From: JBCCMA01 sp045107005
GTDB lineage: Bacteria > Pseudomonadota > Gammaproteobacteria > Steroidobacterales > JBCCMA01
Length of the DNA stretch: 34,625 nt
Assembly: GCA_045107005.1 (NCBI GenBank)
Contig: JBGCFP010000090.1
Location: 1-34,625 of the forward strand
Reading direction: 5' to 3'
A program made the position numbers and the translations under genes. Below, piece by piece: positions 18,782 through 26,252 of the stretch (the first letter of the stretch is position 1; each line of letters opens with the position of its first letter). The notes under the pieces are model-generated. The model was not told the DNA's origin. It saw only the letters and a list, made by a program, of their open reading frames with translations, and made no database searches.

Positions 18782-19270
18782 TCAGTCCAGAACCGCTTTG
18801 AAGCGGGCGTAACCACGTTCACCAGGTGCAAGCACATGGCGGAATCCCCAACGGATGTGTGTGAAATCGCTGGCGCGTGCTGGACGTTCGCGCCCTTGCG
18901 CGTCGGTCACCACCAGCTGATCAGCGACGGCGAAAGATTCGCCTCCGTCGATCGAGAAAGTTATGTCAGTACCTGGACCAAAGGCCGAGCCGTCGACGTA
19001 GCGCATCTGCGCTGGCACCGGATCGGTGATGACGATCTGCTGCGCCGGCTCGTCGCCGTTGTTGGTAAACGTCACCGTGTAGATCACCTGATCACCGGGA
19101 ACCACGGCATCGGCCGGGACCAACCGGGTCTGCGCTTCGCCGGACGCGTCGACGAAACGCTGTTCGAGCTCTGCAACGGTTTGTACCGAAATGGGTGCGG
19201 CCATGGCGCCACCGCAGACAGCCAGTGCGAACAGACCACCCAATACTTGAATAATATTTTTCTGTTTCAT
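18782..19270 (-). CDS. Small secreted single-DUF11-domain protein
   Basis: A 162-residue exported protein. The signal peptide MKQKNIIQVLGGLFALAV to GGAMAA is followed by one DUF11-like (conserved repeat) beta-sandwich: VVPGDQVIYTVTFTNNGDEP, then IVITDPVPAQMRYVDGSAFG and ITFSIDGGESF. Such domains are usually adhesive or structural and found on surface proteins; no catalytic motif is visible. A Shine-Dalgarno (AAGGGG) precedes the ATG. The gene lies 13 bp after paralogue B and 77 bp before paralogue A, so it belongs to the same transcript. Unlike its neighbours it lacks the N-terminal YxVG motif and the calcium loop, so it may be a capping or linking subunit; that is a guess. Confidence 0.85.
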   Translation of the reverse strand: MKQKNIIQVLGGLFALAVCGGAMAAPISVQTVAELEQRFVDASGEAQTRLVPADAVVPGDQVIYTVTFTNNGDEPAQQIVITDPVPAQMRYVDGSAFGPGTDITFSIDGGESFAVADQLVVTDAQGRERPARASDFTHIRWGFRHVLAPGERGYARFKAVLD

Positions 19271-19283
19271 GTTTTGTTTCCCC

Positions 19284-20309
19284 TTAGTTAATCGTGACGC
19301 GGAACTCGACCACCTGCGTGCCCGAGGCTTGCGTCAGGTCGCCAAGCACGACGTCAATCGCGTTGGTTGCGTTTAGAAATTGCCCGGCATCGGCGTCTGG
19401 CGCGTCGCTTAGGCTCCCGGCATTGAGCGTCAGCGAGCCGCCGACATAAGTGGTGTTATCCGGAATCAGGTCATTGACGCTGGCGGCCGTCGCCGTGCCG
19501 GAACCGCTGGCGGTGACTTCAATGCGCCACAGAATCTCAGCACCGGGTACTGGCTCGCTGCCGCCAAACGGATCGGTCACGCTCGCCGATTTCACGACCG
19601 CAACGTCGACGGTGCTAATGACATACTCGCCCGCTGTCTGTTGGTTGCCGCCACTGGTACCGATGATGGCGTCCACACCGCCATCGCCAGCCCCAGCGAA
19701 TACGGTTCCCGGTGCCCCGGTGCCGGTCAGCGACGTCGCATCGAGCGCGCTTTGCCCCAGTGCGGCGTTCGCGAGGCCCGCCGGCATGTCGTTGACGACC
19801 AGTACGGCAATCGCCTCGTCCGGCGCCAGATCCGGGTCGTTATTGCCAGCCGAATACGGCGTATCCCCCGCCGACAGGTCGCCGCTGCCATCGGTATCGA
19901 AAAACAGCGCGGTGGCGGACTGCACCGGATCGAAATCGTCGCCGGCGAGCGCATTATTTATAAGTAGCGAGAAAACTTCGTTACCGTTGCCCGTGTTGGT
20001 CAACGAAAACAGCAGTTCCTGGTTGGTGGCGCCCGGCGCGCTGGGCGTCTGCGGGCTTTGCAGCGTAATGGTCAGATCGACCAGCTCGGCCACCGTGACC
20101 GTCACCGTGTTGGACGTCTGAGTCAGCGATGTCGCACCGACCTGATAATCGACGCTCGCCTCGTTATTAATATCGGTCCCGGCAAGCGTGCCCGCGGCGT
20201 ACGCCGGCAAAGCCCCGAAAATCAGGCCCGTCGCGAGAAGTCTCAGAAGATTGCGGGCGCAGCTGCCCGTGGCCGACACGCAAAGCGGTCCGCAGAAAGA
20301 TATGTTCAT
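19284..20309 (-). CDS. Secreted DUF11-type surface protein (paralogue B), first gene of the operon
   Basis: A 341-residue exported protein, paralogous to the 17502-18704 product. The signal peptide runs from MNISFCGPLCVSATGS to LPAYAAG. After GTLAGTDINNEASVDYQVGA it has the putative calcium loop FFDTDGSGDLSAGDTP and a C-terminal DUF11-like module (TDPFGGSEPVPGAEI, then DLIPDNTTYVGGSLTL), ending VVEFRVTIN. The order of parts and the terminal motif match paralogue A. The frame is open to 20399, but I start at ATG 20309, which has AGG five bases upstream and gives a clean signal peptide. A perfect CRP site sits 107-122 bp upstream. Function is unknown; it is probably a cell-surface or extracellular structural component. 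Confidence 0.85.
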   Translation of the reverse strand: MNISFCGPLCVSATGSCARNLLRLLATGLIFGALPAYAAGTLAGTDINNEASVDYQVGATSLTQTSNTVTVTVAELVDLTITLQSPQTPSAPGATNQELLFSLTNTGNGNEVFSLLINNALAGDDFDPVQSATALFFDTDGSGDLSAGDTPYSAGNNDPDLAPDEAIAVLVVNDMPAGLANAALGQSALDATSLTGTGAPGTVFAGAGDGGVDAIIGTSGGNQQTAGEYVISTVDVAVVKSASVTDPFGGSEPVPGAEILWRIEVTASGSGTATAASVNDLIPDNTTYVGGSLTLNAGSLSDAPDADAGQFLNATNAIDVVLGDLTQASGTQVVEFRVTIN

Positions 20310-20388
20310 CGTGCCTAAATCCAGCCCAGCAGTTCGCACGTCCGGTGCTATGAAACACGATGTCCATGCCGTGCTTTGTCCGAGGTCC

Positions 20389-20431
20389 ACAATAGTCAAA
20401 GATCTGACGGTGACCTGTGAATGCAGTCACA
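20389..20431 (-). promoter_or_regulatory. CRP (cAMP receptor) site with class II promoter for the DUF11 operon
   Basis: The site TGTGACTGCATTCACA (minus strand, 20431-20416) matches the CRP/Vfr consensus TGTGA-N6-TCACA at every defined base. On the minus strand a -10-like box TATTGT lies at 20394-20389, predicting a start near 20382. The site centre is then 41.5 bp upstream, the exact class II spacing. No good -35 box is present, as expected for a CRP-dependent promoter. The resulting 5' leader is about 73 bases before the ATG at 20309. The match is seen directly; the regulation is inferred. Confidence 0.8.
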
Positions 20432-20506
20432 AATAGGACATAAACGTTTGAATTGGGGAGGTTAAAAAGTGTTTTCGGCCGCGTTATGAAAAATCAGGCC
20501 GGGCTA

Positions 20507-20535
20507 TTGACACACTGCACCATTTTGATTATTCT
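20507..20535 (+). promoter_or_regulatory. Sigma-70 promoter of the phasin-like gene
   Basis: A perfect -35 TTGACA (20507-20512), a 17-base spacer and -10 TATTCT (20530-20535, 4 of 6 consensus). The predicted start is near 20542, giving a leader of about 60 bases to the ATG at 20603. The CRP site at 20416-20431 is about 118 bp upstream of this start, so shared control with the divergent DUF11 operon is possible but not shown. Confidence 0.75.
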
Positions 20536-20602
20536 GCATCGCAACATAGAGCATTTCATAGAACGACCACTCGTTTCGACCCGAAAATTTAAGGAGCTAT
20601 TC

Positions 20603-21220
20603 ATGAACAACCCGATGCAAGAATTTGTCCGTCCGCTCGTTGACACGTCCGTGCGCATGGTTACCAACACGCTGAGCGGTTCGCGCGATCTGGCCGTCAA
20701 CGGCGCTCAGCTGGTGGCAAAAGGCCGTAAGCCTCTGCACCTGGTCACCGAATCAGGCTTGCGCCTGAACACCATTTCGCACAAGAGCGTTGCTCGCCTG
20801 ATGAACGTTCAGGCCGAAATGATCGAAGGCACGCTGGTCGGCACGGCCAAGCGCCTCGAAACGGCTGCAAACGCCAACAGCGTGCGCGAACTGGTCAATG
20901 AGCAGGTTGCTCTGATTCCGGCGACGCGCGAGCGCCTCGCTGACGATGCCCGCAAAATGCTGACCGTGATCACCGATACCGGTGAAGACATTAAGGAACT
21001 GGTTACGGGCACCGTGGAAGATTTGTCGGACAGCGGCGAGAACGTCGTTGAAGCCGCTGCAAAGACCACGCGTCGTGCAACGAAGAAAGCAACCAAGAAA
21101 GCATCAAACGTTGCCAAGCGTGCAACGGCCAAAACGCGCAAGACCGCGTCGAAAGCCAAAGCAACCGCCGTGCGCACCAAGAAAAAAGTGGCGCGCAAAG
21201 TGAGCAAAGCAAGCAAGTAA
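20603..21220 (+). CDS. Phasin-like protein with histone H1-like Lys/Ala-rich C-terminal tail
   Basis: A 205-residue cytoplasmic protein. Residues 1 to about 150 are amphipathic helix resembling phasins, the coat proteins of polyhydroxyalkanoate granules (EFVRPLVDTSVRMVTNTLSG, and later NEQVALIPATRERLADDARK). Residues 151-205 are a Lys/Arg/Ala/Thr tail (TTRRATKKATKKASNVAKR and similar repeats) like histone H1 or the AlgP/PhaF tails that bind DNA. PhaF of Pseudomonas combines the same two parts and helps segregate granules with the nucleoid. The start has an ideal Shine-Dalgarno, AAGGAG six bases upstream. A strong promoter precedes it and a strong terminator follows, so it is its own transcription unit. 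No PHA synthase lies nearby, so a purely nucleoid role remains possible. Confidence 0.78.
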   Translation: MNNPMQEFVRPLVDTSVRMVTNTLSGSRDLAVNGAQLVAKGRKPLHLVTESGLRLNTISHKSVARLMNVQAEMIEGTLVGTAKRLETAANANSVRELVNEQVALIPATRERLADDARKMLTVITDTGEDIKELVTGTVEDLSDSGENVVEAAAKTTRRATKKATKKASNVAKRATAKTRKTASKAKATAVRTKKKVARKVSKASK

Positions 21221-21342
21221 TGGACGACTCGGTAGGCGCGCTGCGGGAATCCTGAGCGCGCTGTGACCGCAAGGCGCTCTCCCCCAAAGATGCCCAAGAC
21301 GTCCCATTGGACGTCCATGAGCCGCGGACCTGGCTTATCGTT

Positions 21343-21373
21343 AACGCCCTCCCAGTGGAGGGCGTTTTTTTTT
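21343..21373 (+). terminator. Rho-independent terminator after the phasin-like gene
   Basis: A perfect 10-bp stem (AACGCCCTCC / GGAGGGCGTT) with a CAGT tetraloop and a run of nine T. It isolates the phasin-like gene from the downstream pckA. Confidence 0.93.
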
Positions 21374-21429
21374 GGCTGACCGGGACGGGTAAAACCGCAC
21401 TCAACGGGTGCAGTCTGGAAAAACGCCGT

Positions 21430-21435
21430 TATAAT
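21430..21435 (+). promoter_or_regulatory. Candidate -10 element of pckA
   Basis: A perfect TATAAT lies 44 bp before the chosen pckA ATG. The -35 region at 16-18 bp spacing (around GGTGCA/GTGCAG) is poor, so an activator may be needed. A start near 21442 would fall inside the longer open frame that begins at 21434, which supports the downstream ATG at 21479. Confidence 0.6.
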
Positions 21436-21478
21436 GCGCTCCACTCTTACTACCGCCCGCGGGCAGGCAGAATGCATT

Positions 21479-23218
21479 ATGACAAGCAATAAGGCTCTCG
21501 CGAGCTGGGTTGAAGACATTGCGGCGCGCACGACGCCACAGAGCATTCACTGGTGCGACGGCAGCAGCGCCGAAAACGAGTCGTTGATCCAGACGATGCT
21601 CGACGACGGCACGCTTAAAACCCTGGACGCCGAACGTTTCCCGAACTGCCATCTGCATTTGTCCGACCCGCAAGATGTGGCCCGCGTGGAGCATCTGACG
21701 TTCATTTGCACCAAGCGCGAAGCGGACGCCGGACCGAACAATCACTGGATGGCGCCTGCTGACGCGCACGCGAAGATCGACGCCCTGTTCGACGGCTGTA
21801 TGCAGGGTCGCACGATGTACGTGATTCCCTACTGCATGGGACCGATTGACTCCCCGTTCGCGCGCTGCGGTGTCGAAATCACCGACAGCCCGTATGTTGT
21901 GGCGAACATGCGCCTCATGACGCGCATGGGTCAGGACGCACTGGCGCGAATCGAGCGCGACGGCACGTTTGTCAAAGGACTGCACTCCACCGGCGACTTG
22001 AGCCCCGAGCGCCGCTTCATTATGCATTTTCCTGAGGAACTCACGATCAAGAGCATCGGCTCCGGTTACGGGGGCAATGCGCTTTTGGGCAAGAAGTGTC
22101 ACGCGTTGCGCATCGCCAGCTGGCAGGCGCGCGACGAAGGCTGGCTGGCTGAACACATGCTGATTCTCGGCCTCACCAGTCCGGCTGGCGAGACCACCTA
22201 CGTGGCCGCAGCGTTTCCGTCAGCGTGTGGCAAAACCAATCTGGCGATGCTCGTTCCACCCGACAGCATGCCCGGCTGGAAAGTGGAAACCATCGGCGAC
22301 GATATCGCGTGGCTGCATCCAGGCGAAGACGGTCGGCTTTACGCGATCAATCCCGAGGCCGGATATTTTGGCGTAGTGCCGGGTACGAGTCCCAAGACCA
22401 ATCCGCACGCTTACGACATGATCCAGAAGAACACCATCTTCACCAATGTTGCCCAAACCGCAGACGGCCAGCCCTGGTGGGAAGGTCGGCCAGACGGCAC
22501 GCCGGTCACCGACTGGCGCGGCAACCCTGTGCAGGACGACACGCCAGCCGCGCATCCGAACTCGCGCTTTACCGTATCCGCGAAAGAAAACGCGGCGTAC
22601 AGTCCCGCCGCTGACAGTCCGGGCGGTGTGCCCATTTCTGCCATCATTTTTGGCGGCCGTCGCCGCGAGCTCGCGCCTTTGGTGTACCAGGCGCGCGACT
22701 GGGCGCACGGGGTCCTGATTGGCGCCGGGGTCGCGTCAGAAACGACCGCGGCAGCCACGGGCGACGTGGGTGTGGTGCGTCGTGATCCAATGGCGATGAA
22801 GCCGTTTTGTGGTTACAACTACGGTGACTATTGGGCGCACTGGTTGAAAGTGGGCGCCAGCGTCAGCCAGCCGCCTGCCATTTTCCATGTGAACTGGTTT
22901 CGCCAGGACGCGAGTGGCAAGTTTCTGTGGCCAGGTTTCGGCGAGAACCTTCGCGTACTGCGGTGGATTGCCGAACGCTGTCAAGGTAACGCCGATGCCA
23001 CGCAGACGCCCATTGGCTTTTTGCCCACGGCGGACAGTTTGGACACCGAAGGGCTCGACATCGACGGGCAGACCCTGTCGACACTGCTCAATGTTGACGG
23101 CGCAGCCTGGCAAACCGAAATGGTATCCGTGGTCGACTATCTGAACAGCTTTGGCGATCGCCTGCCCAGCGAACTCAAATCACAAGCTGAGGCAGTGAGC
23201 AAAGCACTGGCTTCGTAA
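21479..23218 (+). CDS. pckG: Phosphoenolpyruvate carboxykinase, GTP-dependent
   Basis: Converts oxaloacetate plus GTP to phosphoenolpyruvate, CO2 and GDP, the entry step of gluconeogenesis in the cytoplasm. At 579 residues it fits the GTP-type family (about 600) and differs from the ATP-type PckA of enterics (about 540). The signature FPSACGKTNLAML carries the reactive Cys250 and the P-loop Lys252. SIGSGYGGNALLGKKCHALR, METIGDDIAW-like (seen here as ETIGDDIAWLHPGEDG) and VNWFRQDASGKFLWPGFGEN are further family blocks. The frame is open to 21434, but the TATAAT box at 21430 makes ATG 21479 the sensible start. It is preceded by its own promoter after a strong terminator. Gene names pckA and pckG are both in use. 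Confidence 0.97.
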   Translation: MTSNKALASWVEDIAARTTPQSIHWCDGSSAENESLIQTMLDDGTLKTLDAERFPNCHLHLSDPQDVARVEHLTFICTKREADAGPNNHWMAPADAHAKIDALFDGCMQGRTMYVIPYCMGPIDSPFARCGVEITDSPYVVANMRLMTRMGQDALARIERDGTFVKGLHSTGDLSPERRFIMHFPEELTIKSIGSGYGGNALLGKKCHALRIASWQARDEGWLAEHMLILGLTSPAGETTYVAAAFPSACGKTNLAMLVPPDSMPGWKVETIGDDIAWLHPGEDGRLYAINPEAGYFGVVPGTSPKTNPHAYDMIQKNTIFTNVAQTADGQPWWEGRPDGTPVTDWRGNPVQDDTPAAHPNSRFTVSAKENAAYSPAADSPGGVPISAIIFGGRRRELAPLVYQARDWAHGVLIGAGVASETTAAATGDVGVVRRDPMAMKPFCGYNYGDYWAHWLKVGASVSQPPAIFHVNWFRQDASGKFLWPGFGENLRVLRWIAERCQGNADATQTPIGFLPTADSLDTEGLDIDGQTLSTLLNVDGAAWQTEMVSVVDYLNSFGDRLPSELKSQAEAVSKALAS

Positions 23219-23372
23219 ACGGGGGCCCGGCCTCCCCCTTGTCGTCGCCCGGTTGCTCGGGTCGTAAACGTCGGGGGCGAGCCCGGGTAGCCATTTTGGA
23301 CGATGAGGTCCGCGAGCGATTCACTGCACGAACCGCCAGGTCGCTGACACGCCGGCGAACTTATTAGCGGCC

Positions 23373-24275
23373 CTACTCCGAGTCTTCGTAGCTGAACTGA
23401 ATCGCCTGTGGGGAACCCGCCTGCGGAACACGGCCCAAGCCGATGCTGCCCTCGCCGATGATCTGCAAACTGTCACGGCGCACGAACTGTTCTTCACCGT
23501 TACTCTGCACGATGCACGTGCCGTTCGTACTCTGATCAAACAGCATGAATTTGCCGCGCACGAACTCGATGCTCGCGTGCAGTCTGGAAATTAACGTGTC
23601 TTTGACCACCAGATCGCTATCGACCGCGCGGCCAATGCTCACGTAAGGTCGAGTCTGATCCACCACCAACTCTTGACCGCGGTAGCGCAAAACCAGCTTT
23701 TTGGCACGCTCATCGCTGACCTGAGACCAGTTGATGGTGGGCAGCATGCGCGTGTTGTCTTCGCGCTGCCACAGCACTTCGAACAGCGCAATTTCATCCT
23801 TCTTGCCTTTAACGGTGGCCAGATCAATTTGACGGGTCCATGACTGCCAGTCGGGATTCATCTGGCTGACCGCCACGGCGGTGGTGATGATTTGCGCCGC
23901 TTTGGCTTGCGAGGTCATGCGATTCGCCGTGTGCACGGCGCCGCCAAACACGTCGTCGTCTTCGAGCATCACCGGGCCAAAGTGAAAGCCGACCCGGATC
24001 GCCACCGGGACATCGTCGACATCGAGATCTTCGCTGATGTAGTGCTGCATTTGCGCTGCCGCATCGACGGCCTGATTGACCTCGGGAAACGTGGCCATGA
24101 TTTCGTCGCCCATGGTCTTGATGACCTGCCCACCGTTGGCATCGGTTGCCCGCGTCATTAGCGCGATGCACCGTTGCACCGTTGAGCGCGCCTTTTGATC
24201 GCCCATCAGCTCATAAAGCTTGGTGCTGCCGACTACGTCGGCAAACAGGATGGCCAGTTCGCTATTGGTTGGCAC
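23373..24275 (-). CDS. Class III adenylate/guanylate cyclase with C-terminal FHA domain
   Basis: Predicted cytoplasmic nucleotide cyclase, 300 residues, no membrane segment. The cyclase homology domain (1-170) has both metal-binding aspartates, Asp13 (FADVVGSTKLYE) and Asp57 (KTMGDEIMATF). It also has the purine-specifying Lys53 and Asp108 (EDDDVFGG), as in adenylate cyclases, and the transition-state Arg119 (ANRM). The usual Asn of VNxAxR is His115 here, so activity may be altered. An FHA domain (about 195-290) with Gly215-Arg216, Ser230/His233 and Asn251-Gly-Thr253 should bind a phosphothreonine partner. The start is GTG; no strong Shine-Dalgarno is seen. It follows the methyltransferase gene by 112 bp of AT-rich DNA that may hold its promoter. 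It converges with pckA. Confidence 0.9.
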   Translation of the reverse strand: MPTNSELAILFADVVGSTKLYELMGDQKARSTVQRCIALMTRATDANGGQVIKTMGDEIMATFPEVNQAVDAAAQMQHYISEDLDVDDVPVAIRVGFHFGPVMLEDDDVFGGAVHTANRMTSQAKAAQIITTAVAVSQMNPDWQSWTRQIDLATVKGKKDEIALFEVLWQREDNTRMLPTINWSQVSDERAKKLVLRYRGQELVVDQTRPYVSIGRAVDSDLVVKDTLISRLHASIEFVRGKFMLFDQSTNGTCIVQSNGEEQFVRRDSLQIIGEGSIGLGRVPQAGSPQAIQFSYEDSE

Positions 24276-24387
24276 GCGAATTTTGCTCGATTGGGCAGCG
24301 TTTCATGGCGCTAAACCAGCATCCTTTTCTTACGAAAATAATCAGCAATTTCAAATCAGTATAAACTAAAGATGATTTAGAGTCGCG

Positions 24388-25221
24388 TTAAGGCTGTGCG
24401 ACCAGATAGGCGATCCACGCGGGATCGGCATCGCCACGCTCAACGGGTGCGTAGTCGCTGTCATCGTCGTCGTCGCTCTGATCCCAATACACGGTGACGT
24501 CTGAAAAACCGGCCTCGAGCAACACTTCCTGGATCTCGGGCAACGTCCAGAATCGCCAGCGATAACTGAACGCCCGCTTCATCGAGGATCCGTCGGGGAA
24601 TTTGAAATGGATGTAGCACTGCATGTCGTGCGTCACCGGATCGAAACTGGCTTGCTCCCAGACGTAGGTGAAGCCGTCATGCTCGGTCTCCTCTTCCATT
24701 TCGTCCAGTGCCTCGGAGCCACCGAACGCGTCGCAGATAAAAATGCCCTGGTCGTCGAGGCCGGCACGCACCGATTCGAAATAGCTGCGCAGCTGCGCGC
24801 GGGTGTTGAAAATCCAATAGCTGAAGTTGAACGCCACGGTAATATCGACGGGATCAAGCGCCACGCTGAACACGTCGTCTTCGATCAGCTTCAGTCGCAG
24901 CTTCGCATCGTCATCCAGACGCGCGACGTTGTGATTACGGCCCCAACCCAGCACTTCGGGATCGATATCGACACCGACGGCAGTGTGCCTCTCATCGGCC
25001 TTCACCCACTCGCAAGCGGCCGCCGCCGTGCCACAAAAATCCTCGCGCAGTGAAACCGCGGGACGTTTACGTACGCTGCGAAACGTGTCGCGCAGGAAAT
25101 CCACTTCCGAATCGACGCTTTGAACCGACTGCTCGTAAAGAACGTGGCGATCCGCATCGTCTGCCATCGGTCGCCGATTTGATTTTCGGATCAATTTTGA
25201 CTTGCCGCCGCGTTTGGCCAT
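24388..25221 (-). CDS. Class I SAM-dependent methyltransferase of unknown substrate
   Basis: A 277-residue Rossmann-fold methyltransferase. A basic start (MAKRGGKSKLIRKSNRR) may bind nucleic acid. Motif I is LREDFCGTAAAACEW (about 58-72), followed by AVGVDIDPEVLGWG with the acidic ribose-binding residue. Motif IV lies around DITVAFNFSYWIFNTR and a post-I block at LIEDDVFSV. The C-terminus is acidic (QSDDDDDSDY). I do not recognise a named family or substrate. It starts 38 bp after dusA, with AAGGG just before the ATG, so co-expression with that tRNA-modifying enzyme is likely; a substrate link is not demonstrated. Confidence 0.85.
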   Translation of the reverse strand: MAKRGGKSKLIRKSNRRPMADDADRHVLYEQSVQSVDSEVDFLRDTFRSVRKRPAVSLREDFCGTAAAACEWVKADERHTAVGVDIDPEVLGWGRNHNVARLDDDAKLRLKLIEDDVFSVALDPVDITVAFNFSYWIFNTRAQLRSYFESVRAGLDDQGIFICDAFGGSEALDEMEEETEHDGFTYVWEQASFDPVTHDMQCYIHFKFPDGSSMKRAFSYRWRFWTLPEIQEVLLEAGFSDVTVYWDQSDDDDDSDYAPVERGDADPAWIAYLVAQP

Positions 25222-25259
25222 GGAGCCCTTGCCTCTCGTAAATGTGGTCGCGCCCGCCC

Positions 25260-26252
25260 TCAGGCAGTCTGACTTTCCAGTTCGCCCAGAGCCGACCAGA
25301 TAACGTCGACATCCGCATCCGGCTGATGCATACCTTCGCTCATTGCGCGGCGAAAATGACGCGCGCCGGGAAGACCCTGGAAAAGTCCGAGAGTATGACG
25401 CGCGACGGCCCTCAAGGGAATACCTGCTGCCCGTTGTTGGGCCGCGTAGGCGATCACGTCTTCCATAACATCGCTGCGCGTCGGGAATCCCGATTCGGGT
25501 GACTCGCCTGGACGCAAAGCCTGCTGCAAGCTCGCCAGCAAATAGGGCGTTTGATACGCCGCACGGCCGATCATGACGCCGTCCACGTGCCCTGCCTGTT
25601 CAGTCACCGACTCCACGTCGCGAAATCCTCCGTTGATCTCGATATCCAGGTCGGGTCGCTGCAAGGCCAGTCGGTGCACACGGGGATAGTTTAAGGGTGG
25701 AATCTCCCGATTCTGTTTCGGGCTCAGACCCGCCAGAATCGCGATACGAGCGTGGATAATAAAATGCGAGCAACCCGCGTCAGCCACCTGGTCGACAAAA
25801 TCGCGCAAGAATTCCTCGCTGTCTTGCTCATCAATGCCGATGCGCGACTTGACAGTGATCGGGACGCTGACCCGCGCGCGCATCTCGCGCACGCACTGAG
25901 CCACGACGGCCGGTCGCGCCATCAGGCACGCACCAAATTGGCCCGACTGCACTCGGTCACTGGGACAACCAACATTGATATTGATTTGCGCGTAACCGTA
26001 CTGCTCACCGATCGCTGCCGCTTCCGCCATCTGCGCCGGATCACTACCGCCAAGCTGGAGAGCGACCGGCCCGGTCACAGACGAATTGTCGAGCAATCTG
26101 TCGCGGTCTCCGTGCACGACGGCCGCACTGTGCACCATCTCGGTGTACAGCAACGCGTCGGGCGCGAGCAGTCGATGAAAATAGCGACAGTGTTTGTCAG
26201 TCCAGTCCATCATCGGCGCAACAGACAGACGTAGCGGAGTCGCGCGCTTCAT
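25260..26252 (-). CDS. dusA: tRNA-dihydrouridine(20/20a) synthase DusA
   Basis: FMN enzyme that reduces U20/U20a in the tRNA D-loop using NADPH. The 330-residue product has the DusA pattern: SVAPMMDWTDKHCRYF near the N-terminus, the catalytic Cys96 in ININVGCPSDRVQ, Lys135 in VPITVKSRIG, FMN-binding IEINGGFRD and the DusA-specific GLSPKQNREIPPLNY. One oddity is HARIAIL at 167-173, where the family usually has HARKAWL or HARKAIL: Lys is replaced by Ile. Its ATG overlaps the stop of the di-heme gene (ATGA), so the two are coupled. Length and all other motifs are normal. Confidence 0.95.
   Translation of the reverse strand: MKRATPLRLSVAPMMDWTDKHCRYFHRLLAPDALLYTEMVHSAAVVHGDRDRLLDNSSVTGPVALQLGGSDPAQMAEAAAIGEQYGYAQININVGCPSDRVQSGQFGACLMARPAVVAQCVREMRARVSVPITVKSRIGIDEQDSEEFLRDFVDQVADAGCSHFIIHARIAILAGLSPKQNREIPPLNYPRVHRLALQRPDLDIEINGGFRDVESVTEQAGHVDGVMIGRAAYQTPYLLASLQQALRPGESPESGFPTRSDVMEDVIAYAAQQRAAGIPLRAVARHTLGLFQGLPGARHFRRAMSEGMHQPDADVDVIWSALGELESQTA

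Noticed and set aside
20453..20602. 50-codon N-terminal extension of the phasin-like gene
   Set aside because: It contains the TTGACA/TATTCT promoter; the ATG at 20603 has an ideal Shine-Dalgarno.
23221..23238. GGGGG-N8-CCCCC hairpin after pckA as a terminator
   Set aside because: The stem is only 5 bp and no T run follows; I see no convincing terminator between pckA and the cyclase gene.
24276..24387. Promoter for the cyclase gene in the AT-rich gap
   Set aside because: A TATACT -10-like box exists on the minus strand but its -35 is poor, and several weak alternatives are equally likely in this AT-rich stretch.
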